Part shown: piece by piece, positions 7,178 to 14,503 of the stretch
Numbering within the stretch: position 1 is the stretch's first letter
How the letters are laid out: every line of letters begins with the position of its first letter
NCBI GenBank assembly: GCA_964540005.1
Contig: CAZILN010000312.1
Span: forward strand, 1 to 16,293
Length of the DNA stretch: 16,293 nucleotides
Reading direction: 5' to 3'
From: CAZILN01 sp964540005
Lineage (GTDB): Bacteria; Bacteroidota; Bacteroidia; Bacteroidales; SM23-62
Translations under genes and position numbers: made by a program
The notes under the pieces: generated by a model
Databases searched by the model: none
The model's input: the letters and a program-made list of their open reading frames with translations, nothing else
Told to the model about the DNA's origin: nothing

Positions 7178-8275
7178 CTATACATTGAAGCGTATATAAA
7201 TTACATCCCCGTCCTCTACAATATAGGTCTTCCCTTCCACCGCGATCTTGCCGGCTTCCTTGCAGGCATGTTCCGATCCGAGACCGGTATAATCCCCGAT
7301 CTTGATCACCTCAGCCCTGATAAATCCCCTCTCCATGTCACTGTGTATTGTCCCGGCTGCCTGCTGTACAGTCATTCCCTTTCGGATCGTCCAGGCCCTG
7401 ACCTCCTTGGGACCGGCAGTAAAAAATGATATCTGGCTGAGCAGGGCATAGGCCGAACGGATCAGTTTGCTGACTCCCGGTTCACTGAGGCCGGCATCCC
7501 GGAGAAATTCCATCCTGTCCTCCATCACCTCCAGTTCTGCAATGTCTGCTTCCATGGCAGCAGCTATAACGAGCACCTCTGTATCCTCCTCTGAAACGGC
7601 TTCCTTAAGTCTTTCCGTATACTGGTTCCCGTTCACTGCCGAGGCATCATCCACATTGCACACATACATCACGGGTTTGGCGGTCAGCAGAAACAGGTCG
7701 TCTATCCAGTGCCTGTCCCTGTCCTGGACCTGAGCAGTGCGGACCGGCTGAAAATTCTCCAGGTGGTTCTTATACACTTCCAGCACTTCCAGTCCTTTTT
7801 TGGCATCCTTCTCTCCCATCTTGGCCAGTTTCTCAAGTTTCTGCATTTTCTTCTCCAGGGATTCCAGATCCTTGATCGCCAGTTCCAGATCCACGGTTTC
7901 CTTATCCCTCACAGGGTTCACCGAACCCTCAATATGGGGAAGGGAGGGATCATCAAAACATCTCAGCACATGGATCAGGGCATCGGTATTGCGTATATCC
8001 GCCAGGAAGGTATTGCCTATGCCCTCACCATGACTCGCCCCCCTGGTGAGTCCGGGTATATCAATAATATCAATGGTAGCCGGTGTCTTTTTTTGGGGAT
8101 TGTTCAGTTCAGTCAGCTTGTCCAGGCGCTCGTCCGGGACATTCATCAGACCGATATTGGATTTATTGCTGCTGAAGGCAAAGCTGGTCGACTCCGCCCT
8201 TGTATTTGACATACAGTTGAACAGGGTGGTCTTCCCCGTATTGGTAATTCCTATTATTCCGCAATGTAATGGCAT
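7178..8275 (-). CDS. ychF: YchF/OLA1-type ATPase (Obg-related)
   Basis: This 365-residue protein matches YchF in length and domain order. The P-loop domain comes first (GITNTGKTT, 9-17; DIPGL, 72-76). A charged coiled-coil insert spans about 130-175. NVDD (207-210) sits at the place of the NxxE-type G4 motif that gives YchF its ATP preference, and a TGS domain occupies about 282-365. The HIEGSVNP segment places His114 exactly where the catalytic His of E. coli YchF is found. YchF binds ribosomes and is linked to translation and oxidative-stress control. Two elements are divergent: the usual PNVGKST reads TNTGKTT, and the switch FPFCTIEPN reads FAFSSNKSN. It is the first gene of the minus-strand run, divergent from transketolase. 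ATG 8275 is well supported. Confidence 0.93.
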   Translation of the reverse strand: MPLHCGIIGITNTGKTTLFNCMSNTRAESTSFAFSSNKSNIGLMNVPDERLDKLTELNNPQKKTPATIDIIDIPGLTRGASHGEGIGNTFLADIRNTDALIHVLRCFDDPSLPHIEGSVNPVRDKETVDLELAIKDLESLEKKMQKLEKLAKMGEKDAKKGLEVLEVYKNHLENFQPVRTAQVQDRDRHWIDDLFLLTAKPVMYVCNVDDASAVNGNQYTERLKEAVSEEDTEVLVIAAAMEADIAELEVMEDRMEFLRDAGLSEPGVSKLIRSAYALLSQISFFTAGPKEVRAWTIRKGMTVQQAAGTIHSDMERGFIRAEVIKIGDYTGLGSEHACKEAGKIAVEGKTYIVEDGDVIYIRFNV

Positions 8276-8330
8276 AAACTTTTTTCTTTTACAGCTGTTG
8301 TAAAATTAAGTTTAAACGAAATAAAATGGG

Positions 8331-8338
8331 TATTTTTG
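8331..8338 (+). promoter_or_regulatory. Bacteroidota -7 element (TATTTTTG) for transketolase
   Basis: TATTTTTG is an exact TAnnTTTG match, 31 bp ahead of the transketolase ATG. The 94-bp divergent spacer (8276-8369) is AT-rich and must also carry the ychF promoter, for which only a 7-of-8 match (TAATTTTA on the minus strand) is visible. No TTG at typical -33 spacing supports either one. Confidence 0.45.
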
Positions 8339-8369
8339 AAGCTTATTTTTAATTTAATCACATATAACG

Positions 8370-10418
8370 ATGGACAACACTCTGATCAGCAGGACAGCAG
8401 ATAATATCAGGATGCTGGCAGTATCTATGGTTGAAAAGGCTAAATCCGGTCACCCGGGGGGTGCCATGGGCGGAGCCGATTTCATGTCAGTCCTGTTTAC
8501 CGAATTCCTCAATTTTGATCCGGAGCAAATGGACTGGCCCAACCGCGACCGGTTCTTTCTCGATCCCGGACATATGTCCCCCATGCTGTATGCCACCCTG
8601 GCCCTGTTTGATAAATTCAGTATGGATGACCTTAAAAATTTCAGGCAGTGGGGAAGCCCTACTCCCGGACATCCCGAACTTAATGTCAAAAGAGGGATAG
8701 AAAATACTTCAGGGCCCCTTGGACAGGGTCATGCCATGGCAGCGGGAGCAGCAATTGCCGAGCGGTTTCTTGCAGCACGCTTCGGAGAGTGGATGTCACA
8801 TACCACCTATACTTATATCTCCGACGGGGCCGTACAGGAGGAAATATCACAGGGTGTGGGCAGGATAGCAGGCTTCCTGGGGCTCAGTAATCTGATTATG
8901 TTCTACGATTCGAATGACATACAGCTGTCTACCAAGACAAGTGCTGTAACCGGGGAGGATACAGCAAAAAAATACGAAGCCTGGGGATGGCTGGTGCTTA
9001 CCATCGACGGTCATGATCACGATCAGATCAGGGAGGCACTCAGCAGGGCCAATGAAGAAAAGGACCGGCCCTGCCTGATCATAGGTAAAACCATAATGGG
9101 CAGGAAAGCCCTGAATAAAGACGGCCAGTCATATGAGAACCAAGTGTCAACTCATGGAATGCCCCTGAGCGACGCCGGTGGTTCCTTCGAAAAAACAGTA
9201 ACAAACCTGGGCGGAGACCCTGCAGAACCCTTCAAGGTCTTCCCCGATGTCAGCGAATATTTCAACGGGATCATCACACAGAAAAAACTGGCTGCAGACC
9301 ACAAGAAAAAGGAACAATCTGCATGGGAAGCCAAAAATCCTGAGCTGGCCGGTAAACTCCAGCATTTCCTTTCAGGGAAACTGCCTCAGCTCGATTACAG
9401 CCAGATACAGCAGAAGGAAAACCTTGCAACTCGGGGTGCATCGGGTGCAGTGCTAGCCTGGTATGCCGATCATATTGAGAATCTGATCGTTGCCTCAGCC
9501 GATCTTTCCAATTCTGACAAGACAGATTCATACCTGAAGAAGACAAAGGCTTTTGTTAAAGGGGACTTCTCAGGATCATTCCTGCAGGCCGGAGTTGCCG
9601 AACTGACCATGGCGGCAGTTTCAAGCGGGATAGCCCTTCACGGCGGCATCATACCGGTATGTGCTACCTTTTTCGTTTTCTCCGATTATATGAAACCCGC
9701 CGTCAGGATGGCAGCCCTCATGGAACTCCCGGTCAAGTATGTATGGACACACGATGCATTCAGGGTTGGAGAAGACGGACCAACCCATCAGCCGGTGGAA
9801 CAGGAAGCTCAGATCCGGCTGCTTGAGCAGATGAAAAACCATTCCGGAAATATGAGCCTGCTTGTCCTGCGACCTGCCGACGGAACAGAAACAACCGTAG
9901 CATGGAAACTCGCCATGGAGAACCGGCGGGGACCATCGGCCCTTATCCTTTCAAGGCAGGGGATAAAGGATCTGCCTGCCCGGCCTGGTTCAGACCGTTT
10001 CACAGATGCCCTGCAGGCTGCAAAAGGAGCCTATATCGTAGGACCCCCTGAAGATGAGCCGGATATCATTTTGCTGGGTAATGGTTCAGAGGTATCCACA
10101 CTGATGGATGGCGCCGCTCTGCTCGTGGAAAGGAAAAACCTTCGTGTGCAGGTTGTATCGGCCATATCCGAAGGCCTGTTCCGCAAACAGGAAATATCAT
10201 ACCAGATAGAGGTACTCCCTCCGGATATACCGGTTCTTGGACTGACAGCCGGACTCCCCTCTACTTTACAGGGACTGACAGGGCCGTATGGCAGGAGTAT
10301 TGGAATGGAAAGTTTTGGTTTCAGCGCCCCTTACAAGGTACTGGATGAAAAACTGGGTTTCAACGCTGAAAATGTATACATCCAGGCACTCGATCTGCTG
10401 GGAATCCAGAATAATTGA
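8370..10418 (+). CDS. tkt: Transketolase
   Basis: The 682-residue protein is a full-length, single-chain transketolase. It moves two-carbon ketol units between sugar phosphates in the non-oxidative pentose phosphate pathway, in the cytosol, using thiamine diphosphate and Mg2+. The N-terminal cofactor domain shows SGHPGG (26-31), the GPLGQG stretch (115-120) and D152-N182, which bound the ThDP-Mg loop. The middle domain has catalytic Glu E411 and EDGPTHQPVEQ (468-478, with H473). The C-terminal domain ends with GRSIGMESFG and SAPYKVLDEKLGF. Ser replaces the first Gly of the usual GDG, and Ala replaces the Arg beside E411. As far as I recall these changes are normal in the Bacteroidota subgroup. 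The gene is alone on its strand until the terminator-like hairpin. Confidence 0.96.
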   Translation: MDNTLISRTADNIRMLAVSMVEKAKSGHPGGAMGGADFMSVLFTEFLNFDPEQMDWPNRDRFFLDPGHMSPMLYATLALFDKFSMDDLKNFRQWGSPTPGHPELNVKRGIENTSGPLGQGHAMAAGAAIAERFLAARFGEWMSHTTYTYISDGAVQEEISQGVGRIAGFLGLSNLIMFYDSNDIQLSTKTSAVTGEDTAKKYEAWGWLVLTIDGHDHDQIREALSRANEEKDRPCLIIGKTIMGRKALNKDGQSYENQVSTHGMPLSDAGGSFEKTVTNLGGDPAEPFKVFPDVSEYFNGIITQKKLAADHKKKEQSAWEAKNPELAGKLQHFLSGKLPQLDYSQIQQKENLATRGASGAVLAWYADHIENLIVASADLSNSDKTDSYLKKTKAFVKGDFSGSFLQAGVAELTMAAVSSGIALHGGIIPVCATFFVFSDYMKPAVRMAALMELPVKYVWTHDAFRVGEDGPTHQPVEQEAQIRLLEQMKNHSGNMSLLVLRPADGTETTVAWKLAMENRRGPSALILSRQGIKDLPARPGSDRFTDALQAAKGAYIVGPPEDEPDIILLGNGSEVSTLMDGAALLVERKNLRVQVVSAISEGLFRKQEISYQIEVLPPDIPVLGLTAGLPSTLQGLTGPYGRSIGMESFGFSAPYKVLDEKLGFNAENVYIQALDLLGIQNN

Positions 10419-10423
10419 CATCC

Positions 10424-10460
10424 TCCCCTGCCTTAAGTAAAGGGGATTCTGTCTCTTTTT
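10424..10460 (+). terminator. Likely intrinsic terminator of transketolase
   Basis: Six bases after the tkt stop, TCCCCT (10424-10429) can pair with AGGGGA (10441-10446) around an 11-nt loop. A pyrimidine-rich tail follows with five T at 10456-10460. The T-run is not flush with the stem, so strength is uncertain. Confidence 0.4.
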
Positions 10461-10533
10461 CAACAACATTCGTCCTGATTCTTAATAAACAGTTCGGATT
10501 CTCCTTCATTATACCGTAAATATGTAATATTTT

Positions 10534-10569
10534 CACAAGATGCAATTTTAGTATATAATTGGTCTTGTG
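10534..10569. repeat. 36-nt imperfect inverted repeat in the tkt-vWA spacer
   Basis: CACAAGA (10534-10540) pairs perfectly with TCTTGTG (10563-10569). After a TG/G internal loop, CAATT (10543-10547) pairs with AATTG (10557-10561). This gives twelve base pairs around a 9-nt A/T loop. No T-run follows, so it looks more like an operator or RNA hairpin than a terminator. It lies 94 bp upstream of the vWA gene. Confidence 0.6.
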
Positions 10570-10590
10570 TAACTTACCATTATATTATTT

Positions 10591-10636
10591 TCATGAACGG
10601 TTCATTCAAGCATAATTTTATCATTTACGGTTCGTT
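10591..10636 (+). promoter_or_regulatory. 30-bp-spaced direct repeat containing a palindrome
   Basis: TCATGAACGGTTCATT (10591-10606) is repeated with three changes as TCATTTACGGTTCGTT (10621-10636), exactly 30 bp later. The first copy contains the 13-bp palindrome ATGAAC-G-GTTCAT (10593-10605). The set lies 28-73 bp upstream of the vWA start, where regulator sites are expected. TTCGTTTG at 10631-10638 is a 7-of-8 match to the -7 element. The regulator is unknown. Confidence 0.4.
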
Positions 10637-10663
10637 TGATCTATATATCTCTTTGACATAGAT

Positions 10664-12085
10664 ATGTTTAGCAAACCAATAGTAACAGCTAGAATCAGAT
10701 GGTCCTTATTCCGGTGCCTGGTACCTATATACCTGCTGGTTATTGCCTCCTTCCCGGCCCTTTCACAAAACAGCCAGCCTGAAGGCGGATTCATCAACAC
10801 ACGCATTCTGTTCGTTTTTGATGCCTCTTTCAGCATGGCAGGAAAATGGGAAAGCGATACAAAGATCAATATAGCCCGTGATTTCCTGATCAGCATTGTT
10901 GACAGCCTTGAACAGCTTGAGAATGTACAGATGGCCCTCAGGGTTTATGGCCATCAGAGCCCGGTTCCTCCCCAGGATTGCAGCGACACCAAGCTGGAAG
11001 TAGCCTTCGACATTAACAATGCTTTCAGAATCAGGCAAAAACTAAAATTCATAAAGCCTAAAGGTACCACACCCATAGCCCATTCTCTTGAACTGGCTGC
11101 AGGGGACTTTACAGATTGCGACGAATGCAGGAACATTATTATCCTGATCACCGACGGGATTGAAGCCTGTGACGGGGATCCCTGCGAAATATCCCGGAAA
11201 CTTCAGCTGCAGGGGATTACCCTGAAACCATTCATAATCGGGATAGGTATGGATCCCGAATTCAAGAAAACCTTTGAATGTGTGGGTTATTATTATAACG
11301 CCGACAGGGAAGAGAAATTCAAAGAAGTGCTCGATGTGGTGATTACCATGGCCCTGAACTCTACTTCTGCCCAGGTCAACCTGCTTGATGAGGATGGGCT
11401 GCCAACAGAGACAAATGTTAACATGACCTTCTACGACCAGGTATCAGGCAAGATACGGCAAAACATTGTTCACACTTTGAACCAGAAGGGTAATCCGGAT
11501 ACAATAATGCTGGATCCCCTGGCGACATACAGGTTAAGGATCAATACTATACCCCCGGTTTACCTTGATACAGTAAAAGTCACGGCAGGAAAGCATACGG
11601 TCATCGGTACGGATGCACCCCAGGGATTTCTCGAATTCAAAACCTCCGGAAGGATACAGTACAGGGATCTGAGGGCTATTATCAGGAAATCCGGAGAGAT
11701 GGAAAGCCTTAACTATCATACTATGAATGAAAGCATTAAATACCTGGTTGGCCGGTATGATATTGAGATCCCCACCCTTCCAAAGATCATGCTGTATGAT
11801 GTCGATGTCAAACAGAGCCATACAACCACTATTGAGATCCCCCGGTCCGGTATTGCAACATTTATGCATCTGCAACCCGGATTCGGCAGCCTGTATGTCT
11901 GGAAAGACAGCGATATGGAATGGGTCACCAACCTGCCCGAAACAAAAACCAACCAGTCACTGATCCTTCAGCCGGGTACTTATACTGTAGTATTCAGACC
12001 TAAAAATTCTAAAAACTCACAAAGTACCATTAAACGAAGATTTGAGATTGCTCCGGGAAGCTCAATAGCTGTGGAAATGGACTAG
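10664..12085 (+). CDS. Secreted von Willebrand factor A (MIDAS) protein
   Basis: The 473-residue protein has a Sec signal (1-34, ALS-Q) and no lipobox, so it is periplasmic or surface-exposed. A vWA domain spans about 46-230. Its metal-ion-dependent adhesion site is intact: D53-A-S55-F-S57, T135/T136 in GTTP, and D164 in ITDG, so divalent-metal-dependent binding to a partner is plausible. Six Cys fall in the vWA domain (106, 152, 155, 169, 174, 206), suggesting disulfides outside the cytosol. Residues about 235-473 are beta-rich repeats like carboxypeptidase-regulatory domains, without a T9SS sorting signature. The stop is 17 bp before the ECF sigma start, so it is probably the first gene of that operon. 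The ligand is unknown. Confidence 0.85.
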   Translation: MFSKPIVTARIRWSLFRCLVPIYLLVIASFPALSQNSQPEGGFINTRILFVFDASFSMAGKWESDTKINIARDFLISIVDSLEQLENVQMALRVYGHQSPVPPQDCSDTKLEVAFDINNAFRIRQKLKFIKPKGTTPIAHSLELAAGDFTDCDECRNIIILITDGIEACDGDPCEISRKLQLQGITLKPFIIGIGMDPEFKKTFECVGYYYNADREEKFKEVLDVVITMALNSTSAQVNLLDEDGLPTETNVNMTFYDQVSGKIRQNIVHTLNQKGNPDTIMLDPLATYRLRINTIPPVYLDTVKVTAGKHTVIGTDAPQGFLEFKTSGRIQYRDLRAIIRKSGEMESLNYHTMNESIKYLVGRYDIEIPTLPKIMLYDVDVKQSHTTTIEIPRSGIATFMHLQPGFGSLYVWKDSDMEWVTNLPETKTNQSLILQPGTYTVVFRPKNSKNSQSTIKRRFEIAPGSSIAVEMD

Positions 12086-12102
12086 AGGTTAAATTACGAG
12101 CA

Positions 12103-12651
12103 GTGGCAGAACATACGGATAAAGAATTGATAAGCATATATCTTGAAGGCAGTAATCCTAATTATGCATTCAACCTGATCGTTAAGAAGTACCAGGAAAA
12201 ACTCTACTGGCACATAAGGAAAATACTGATCTCCCACGATGATACGGATGATACCCTGCAGAACACTTTCATCAGGGTATTCGAAGCCCTTCCGAAGTTC
12301 CGCGAGGACTCTTCCCTGTATACCTGGCTATACCGCATAGCAACCAATGAGGCCCTTACCTACCTGAAAAAGAGAAAAACCCGCAATTTTTTGTCGATGA
12401 ACGATATGGATTCCACTCTTGAAAAAACACTCGAAAGCGATCCCTATACAGATGGTGATCATATACAGATGAAGCTTCAGAAGGCAATACTCAGGCTTCC
12501 TGAGAAACAGCGGCTTGTTTTTAATCTGAAATATTTTGAAGAGATGAAGTATGAGGAGATGTCAGAGATACTGGATACATCTGTTGGAGCCCTGAAGGCT
12601 TCCTATCACCATGCCGTTAAAAAAATAGAACAATTTTTCAACAACGATTAA
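12103..12651 (+). CDS. ECF-type RNA polymerase sigma factor
   Basis: The 182-residue protein has the two-domain layout of extracytoplasmic-function sigma factors. Sigma region 2 lies at about 24-92 (YQEKLYW, DDTLQNTFIRVFEALPKF, LYTWLYRIATNEALTYLKKR), covering -10 recognition and core binding. Region 4 lies at about 120-176 (LQKAILRLPEKQRLVFNLKY, EEMSEILDTSVGALKASYHH), with a helix-turn-helix for the -35 box. Translation appears to begin at GTG 12103, 17 bp after the vWA stop. No better ATG is available before region 2. The next two genes look like its membrane regulator and periplasmic sensor. ECF sigma factors commonly activate their own operon, which would bring the vWA gene into the regulon; that is inference. 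Confidence 0.93.
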   Translation: MAEHTDKELISIYLEGSNPNYAFNLIVKKYQEKLYWHIRKILISHDDTDDTLQNTFIRVFEALPKFREDSSLYTWLYRIATNEALTYLKKRKTRNFLSMNDMDSTLEKTLESDPYTDGDHIQMKLQKAILRLPEKQRLVFNLKYFEEMKYEEMSEILDTSVGALKASYHHAVKKIEQFFNND

Positions 12652-12711
12652 ACCATAGCACAGTATTTTGGTCTAATTTGCAGAGTTAATATATAAAATA
12701 GAACAAGTATC

Positions 12712-13161
12712 ATGAAGGAAAATAATAAGATACCGGACATACTCAGCAGTGCAGGGAAAAAGCTCCCCTTCACGCTTCCGGATAATTATTTTGAGACCTT
12801 CCAGGGACGGCTCCAGGACAGGATGAAGCAACAGGAGCGTGCTGGCAGTTTTACAACTGTGATACAGTTTCTAAGGCCCCGGATGAGTTATGCTGCCATA
12901 ATCGCCGGATTTTTAGTGATAAGCTTCTTCGCTTCCCGGCAGATCATACAATCAAGCAGGGAGCTTAGCCTTGATAACTTTGAACTGGCTGAAATAGTTG
13001 ATTATTACCTGGTTGATTATGATGAGGAACTGCTTTATGAAAGCCTGTCTGAACTTCCGGAAGAAGAGGTAATAAATCCTCTGGAAAAAAATTCAGATGA
13101 GATCTTTGAATACCTGGATACTGATGGTATTGACTATTCCTTATTAATTGATGATAACTAA
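12712..13161 (+). CDS. Single-pass anti-sigma-like membrane protein
   Basis: This 149-residue protein has a basic cytosolic N-terminus (about 1-57), one transmembrane helix (about 58-76, YAAIIAGFLVISFFA) and an acidic outer tail. The tail is rich in Asp, Glu and Tyr (YYLVDYDEELLYESLSE, EYLDTDGIDYSLLIDD). The N-terminal LPFTLPDNYFETF resembles the PFxVPxxYFxxL signature common in Bacteroidota proteins encoded after ECF sigma genes. No HxxxCxxC zinc motif is present, so it is not a classical ZAS anti-sigma factor. Position right after the sigma gene (60-bp gap) and just before a Spy-like gene (12 bp) supports a role in holding the sigma factor at the membrane. This function is inferred from context. 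Confidence 0.7.
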   Translation: MKENNKIPDILSSAGKKLPFTLPDNYFETFQGRLQDRMKQQERAGSFTTVIQFLRPRMSYAAIIAGFLVISFFASRQIIQSSRELSLDNFELAEIVDYYLVDYDEELLYESLSELPEEEVINPLEKNSDEIFEYLDTDGIDYSLLIDDN

Positions 13162-13173
13162 AACCATGTTAAA

Positions 13174-13677
13174 ATGAAAGCCCGGACACTTTCGATAATT
13201 CTTTTCTCCCTGCTCTTCTTTACAGTCAGCCACGCACAGGAAAAGAATAAGGACAGGAAGCCTGATTTTGAGAAATTCAATGCCATGCGCATTGCATTCA
13301 TAACAGACCGTCTCAACCTTTCACCGAATGAAGCACAGGTATTCTGGCCCGTTTTTAATGAATACCAAAGCCAGAAGGATGCCATCAGAATGGAAACCTT
13401 CAAGATTGAAAGGCAATTTATGGAGAGGGTCGAAGATATCACTGAAACAGAATCGAAGGAACTTCTCGAAAAACGGATGGAACTGAAGAAGAAGGAGATG
13501 GAGCTGGATACCCAGTACCATGAAAAATTCAAGAAAGTGCTCAGTTCCAAAAAAATCATGAAGCTCTACCTGTCCGAACATGAATTTAAAAGCTTCCTGC
13601 TGCGTCAGATCAGGGGGGATGAACGCAAAGGCGGTCAGGGGGGCTCCAAAGACAAAAAGAACGATCTGCCTTTTTAG
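13174..13677 (+). CDS. Spy/CpxP-like periplasmic protein ('sensor of ECF sigma')
   Basis: The 167-residue protein has a signal peptide (1-21, SHA-Q). A long helical domain follows, with the pattern RIAFITDRLNLSPNEAQVFW, which is the Bacteroidota version of the LTxxQ region of Spy and CpxP. Residues about 65-140 are strongly charged and helical (KELLEKRMELKKKEMELD). The tail is Gly/Lys-rich. Proteins of this type act in the periplasm as chaperone-like stress sensors, and in Bacteroidota they are commonly annotated as sensors of ECF sigma factors. It is the last gene of the vWA-sigma-membrane protein-sensor set. A CAGGT-G-ACCTG palindrome lies 5 bp after the stop. The role is based on family and context. 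Confidence 0.75.
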   Translation: MKARTLSIILFSLLFFTVSHAQEKNKDRKPDFEKFNAMRIAFITDRLNLSPNEAQVFWPVFNEYQSQKDAIRMETFKIERQFMERVEDITETESKELLEKRMELKKKEMELDTQYHEKFKKVLSSKKIMKLYLSEHEFKSFLLRQIRGDERKGGQGGSKDKKNDLPF

Positions 13678-13682
13678 ATCCG

Positions 13683-13719
13683 CAGGTGACCTGTCATCTT
13701 AATATATCTCGTATCTTTA
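13683..13719 (+). promoter_or_regulatory. Palindrome and weak -7 element upstream of pcm
   Basis: The 55-bp gap contains an 11-bp palindrome CAGGT-G-ACCTG (13683-13693) and TATCTTTA (13712-13719), a 7-of-8 match to TAnnTTTG, 13 bp before the pcm ATG. No hairpin with T-run is present, so read-through from the sigma operon cannot be excluded. Confidence 0.3.
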
Positions 13720-13732
13720 GTTTTTATTTGAT

Positions 13733-14503
13733 ATGAGGATATATCCCATATTATTGATATATGTTTCCTTACTGATCAGCCTTATAGCCTGCAGTGCAAA
13801 ACCTAAGGACAGTGAGAACCGCAATATGATCCAGCAGGAAGAATGGAAAGAACTGGCAGAAGCCATGGTCAACAGCCAGATCAAAGCCCGTGGCGTTTCC
13901 GATCAGCGGGTCCTGGATGTCATGAAAAATACCCCACGGCATTTATTTGTCCCTTCCGATGCCGCCCGCTACGCATATTATGATTCCCCGCTTCAAATAG
14001 GGCACGGACAGACAATATCGCAACCCTATATCGTAGGATTAATGACTGAATCCCTGGAATTGAAGGGAACCGAGAAAGTTCTGGAGATCGGGACCGGTTC
14101 AGGATACCAGGCAGCCATACTGTCTCCCCTTGTTGATACCTGCTACAGCATAGAGGTTCTTGAGCCACTGGCCAGGAAGGCTGAAGCCCTCCTGAAGGAA
14201 CTTGAATATAACAATGTGGTGGTCAGATGGGGTGATGGCTATGCCGGGTGGGAAGAGCATGCCCCCTTTGATTGTATAATAATTACGGCGGCACCTCCGG
14301 AAATCCCGGAAAAACTGATAGAACAGCTCAAGGTAGGAGGGAAAATGATCGTTCCGGTTGGAACCATGTTACAGGAACTGATCCTTATTACCAGGACAAA
14401 TAAGGGTATCAGAAAAAAAAGTATCATCCCGGTCAGGTTTGTTCCAATGGTGCATCCCATTGAACCTATACCTGATAAAAAGGAGCCTGCAATTGAAAAG
14501 TAA
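13733..14503 (+). CDS. pcm: Protein-L-isoaspartate O-methyltransferase with lipoprotein signal
   Basis: The 256-residue protein carries a complete PCMT domain from about residue 37. PCMT uses S-adenosylmethionine to methylate damaged isoaspartyl residues and so start their repair. Visible motifs are LDVMKNTPRHLFVP, GHGQTISQPY (90-99), SAM motif I VLEIGTGSGYQ (116-126), acidic E141, FDCIIITAA (179-187) and the closing PVRFVPM. Unlike textbook PCMT, it begins with a hydrophobic helix and lipobox (LIA-C20), predicting a membrane-anchored lipoprotein. SAM is not normally available outside the cytosol. An internal ATG at 13826 (M32) would give a cytosolic enzyme of 225 residues starting at the usual place for the family. 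Its end overlaps the next gene by 11 bp, with a strong ribosome site inside it. Confidence 0.9.
   Translation: MRIYPILLIYVSLLISLIACSAKPKDSENRNMIQQEEWKELAEAMVNSQIKARGVSDQRVLDVMKNTPRHLFVPSDAARYAYYDSPLQIGHGQTISQPYIVGLMTESLELKGTEKVLEIGTGSGYQAAILSPLVDTCYSIEVLEPLARKAEALLKELEYNNVVVRWGDGYAGWEEHAPFDCIIITAAPPEIPEKLIEQLKVGGKMIVPVGTMLQELILITRTNKGIRKKSIIPVRFVPMVHPIEPIPDKKEPAIEK
14480..14485 (+). promoter_or_regulatory. Strong Shine-Dalgarno (AAGGAG) that decides the permease start
   Basis: AAGGAG lies 7 nt before TTG 14493, inside the pcm coding sequence. It is one of the few convincing ribosome sites in this window. It favours TTG 14493 over the upstream ATG 14439 as the permease start. Confidence 0.6.

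Noticed and set aside
7136..8303. Several long open frames on the plus strand opposite ychF.
   Set aside because: They are mirror frames of a well-conserved gene, lack any family resemblance and have no start signals.
8820..8935. Transketolase with SDG in place of GDG, and Ala for Arg next to the catalytic Glu (E411).
   Set aside because: I recall the same pattern in other Bacteroidota transketolases, and all other catalytic motifs are present, so it looks like a subgroup trait.
8450..10003. Minus-strand open frames inside transketolase and the start of the next spacer.
   Set aside because: They have low-complexity or Cys/Pro-rich translations and lie fully within an intact conserved gene.
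10554..10559. TATAAT, resembling an E. coli -10 box.
   Set aside because: It lies inside the inverted repeat in AT-rich DNA, and the phylum's main sigma factor uses TAnnTTTG, so it is probably chance.
12652..12711. Internal promoter between the sigma and anti-sigma genes.
   Set aside because: Partial matches such as TATTTTGG and CTAATTTG exist, but none meets the consensus with correct spacing.
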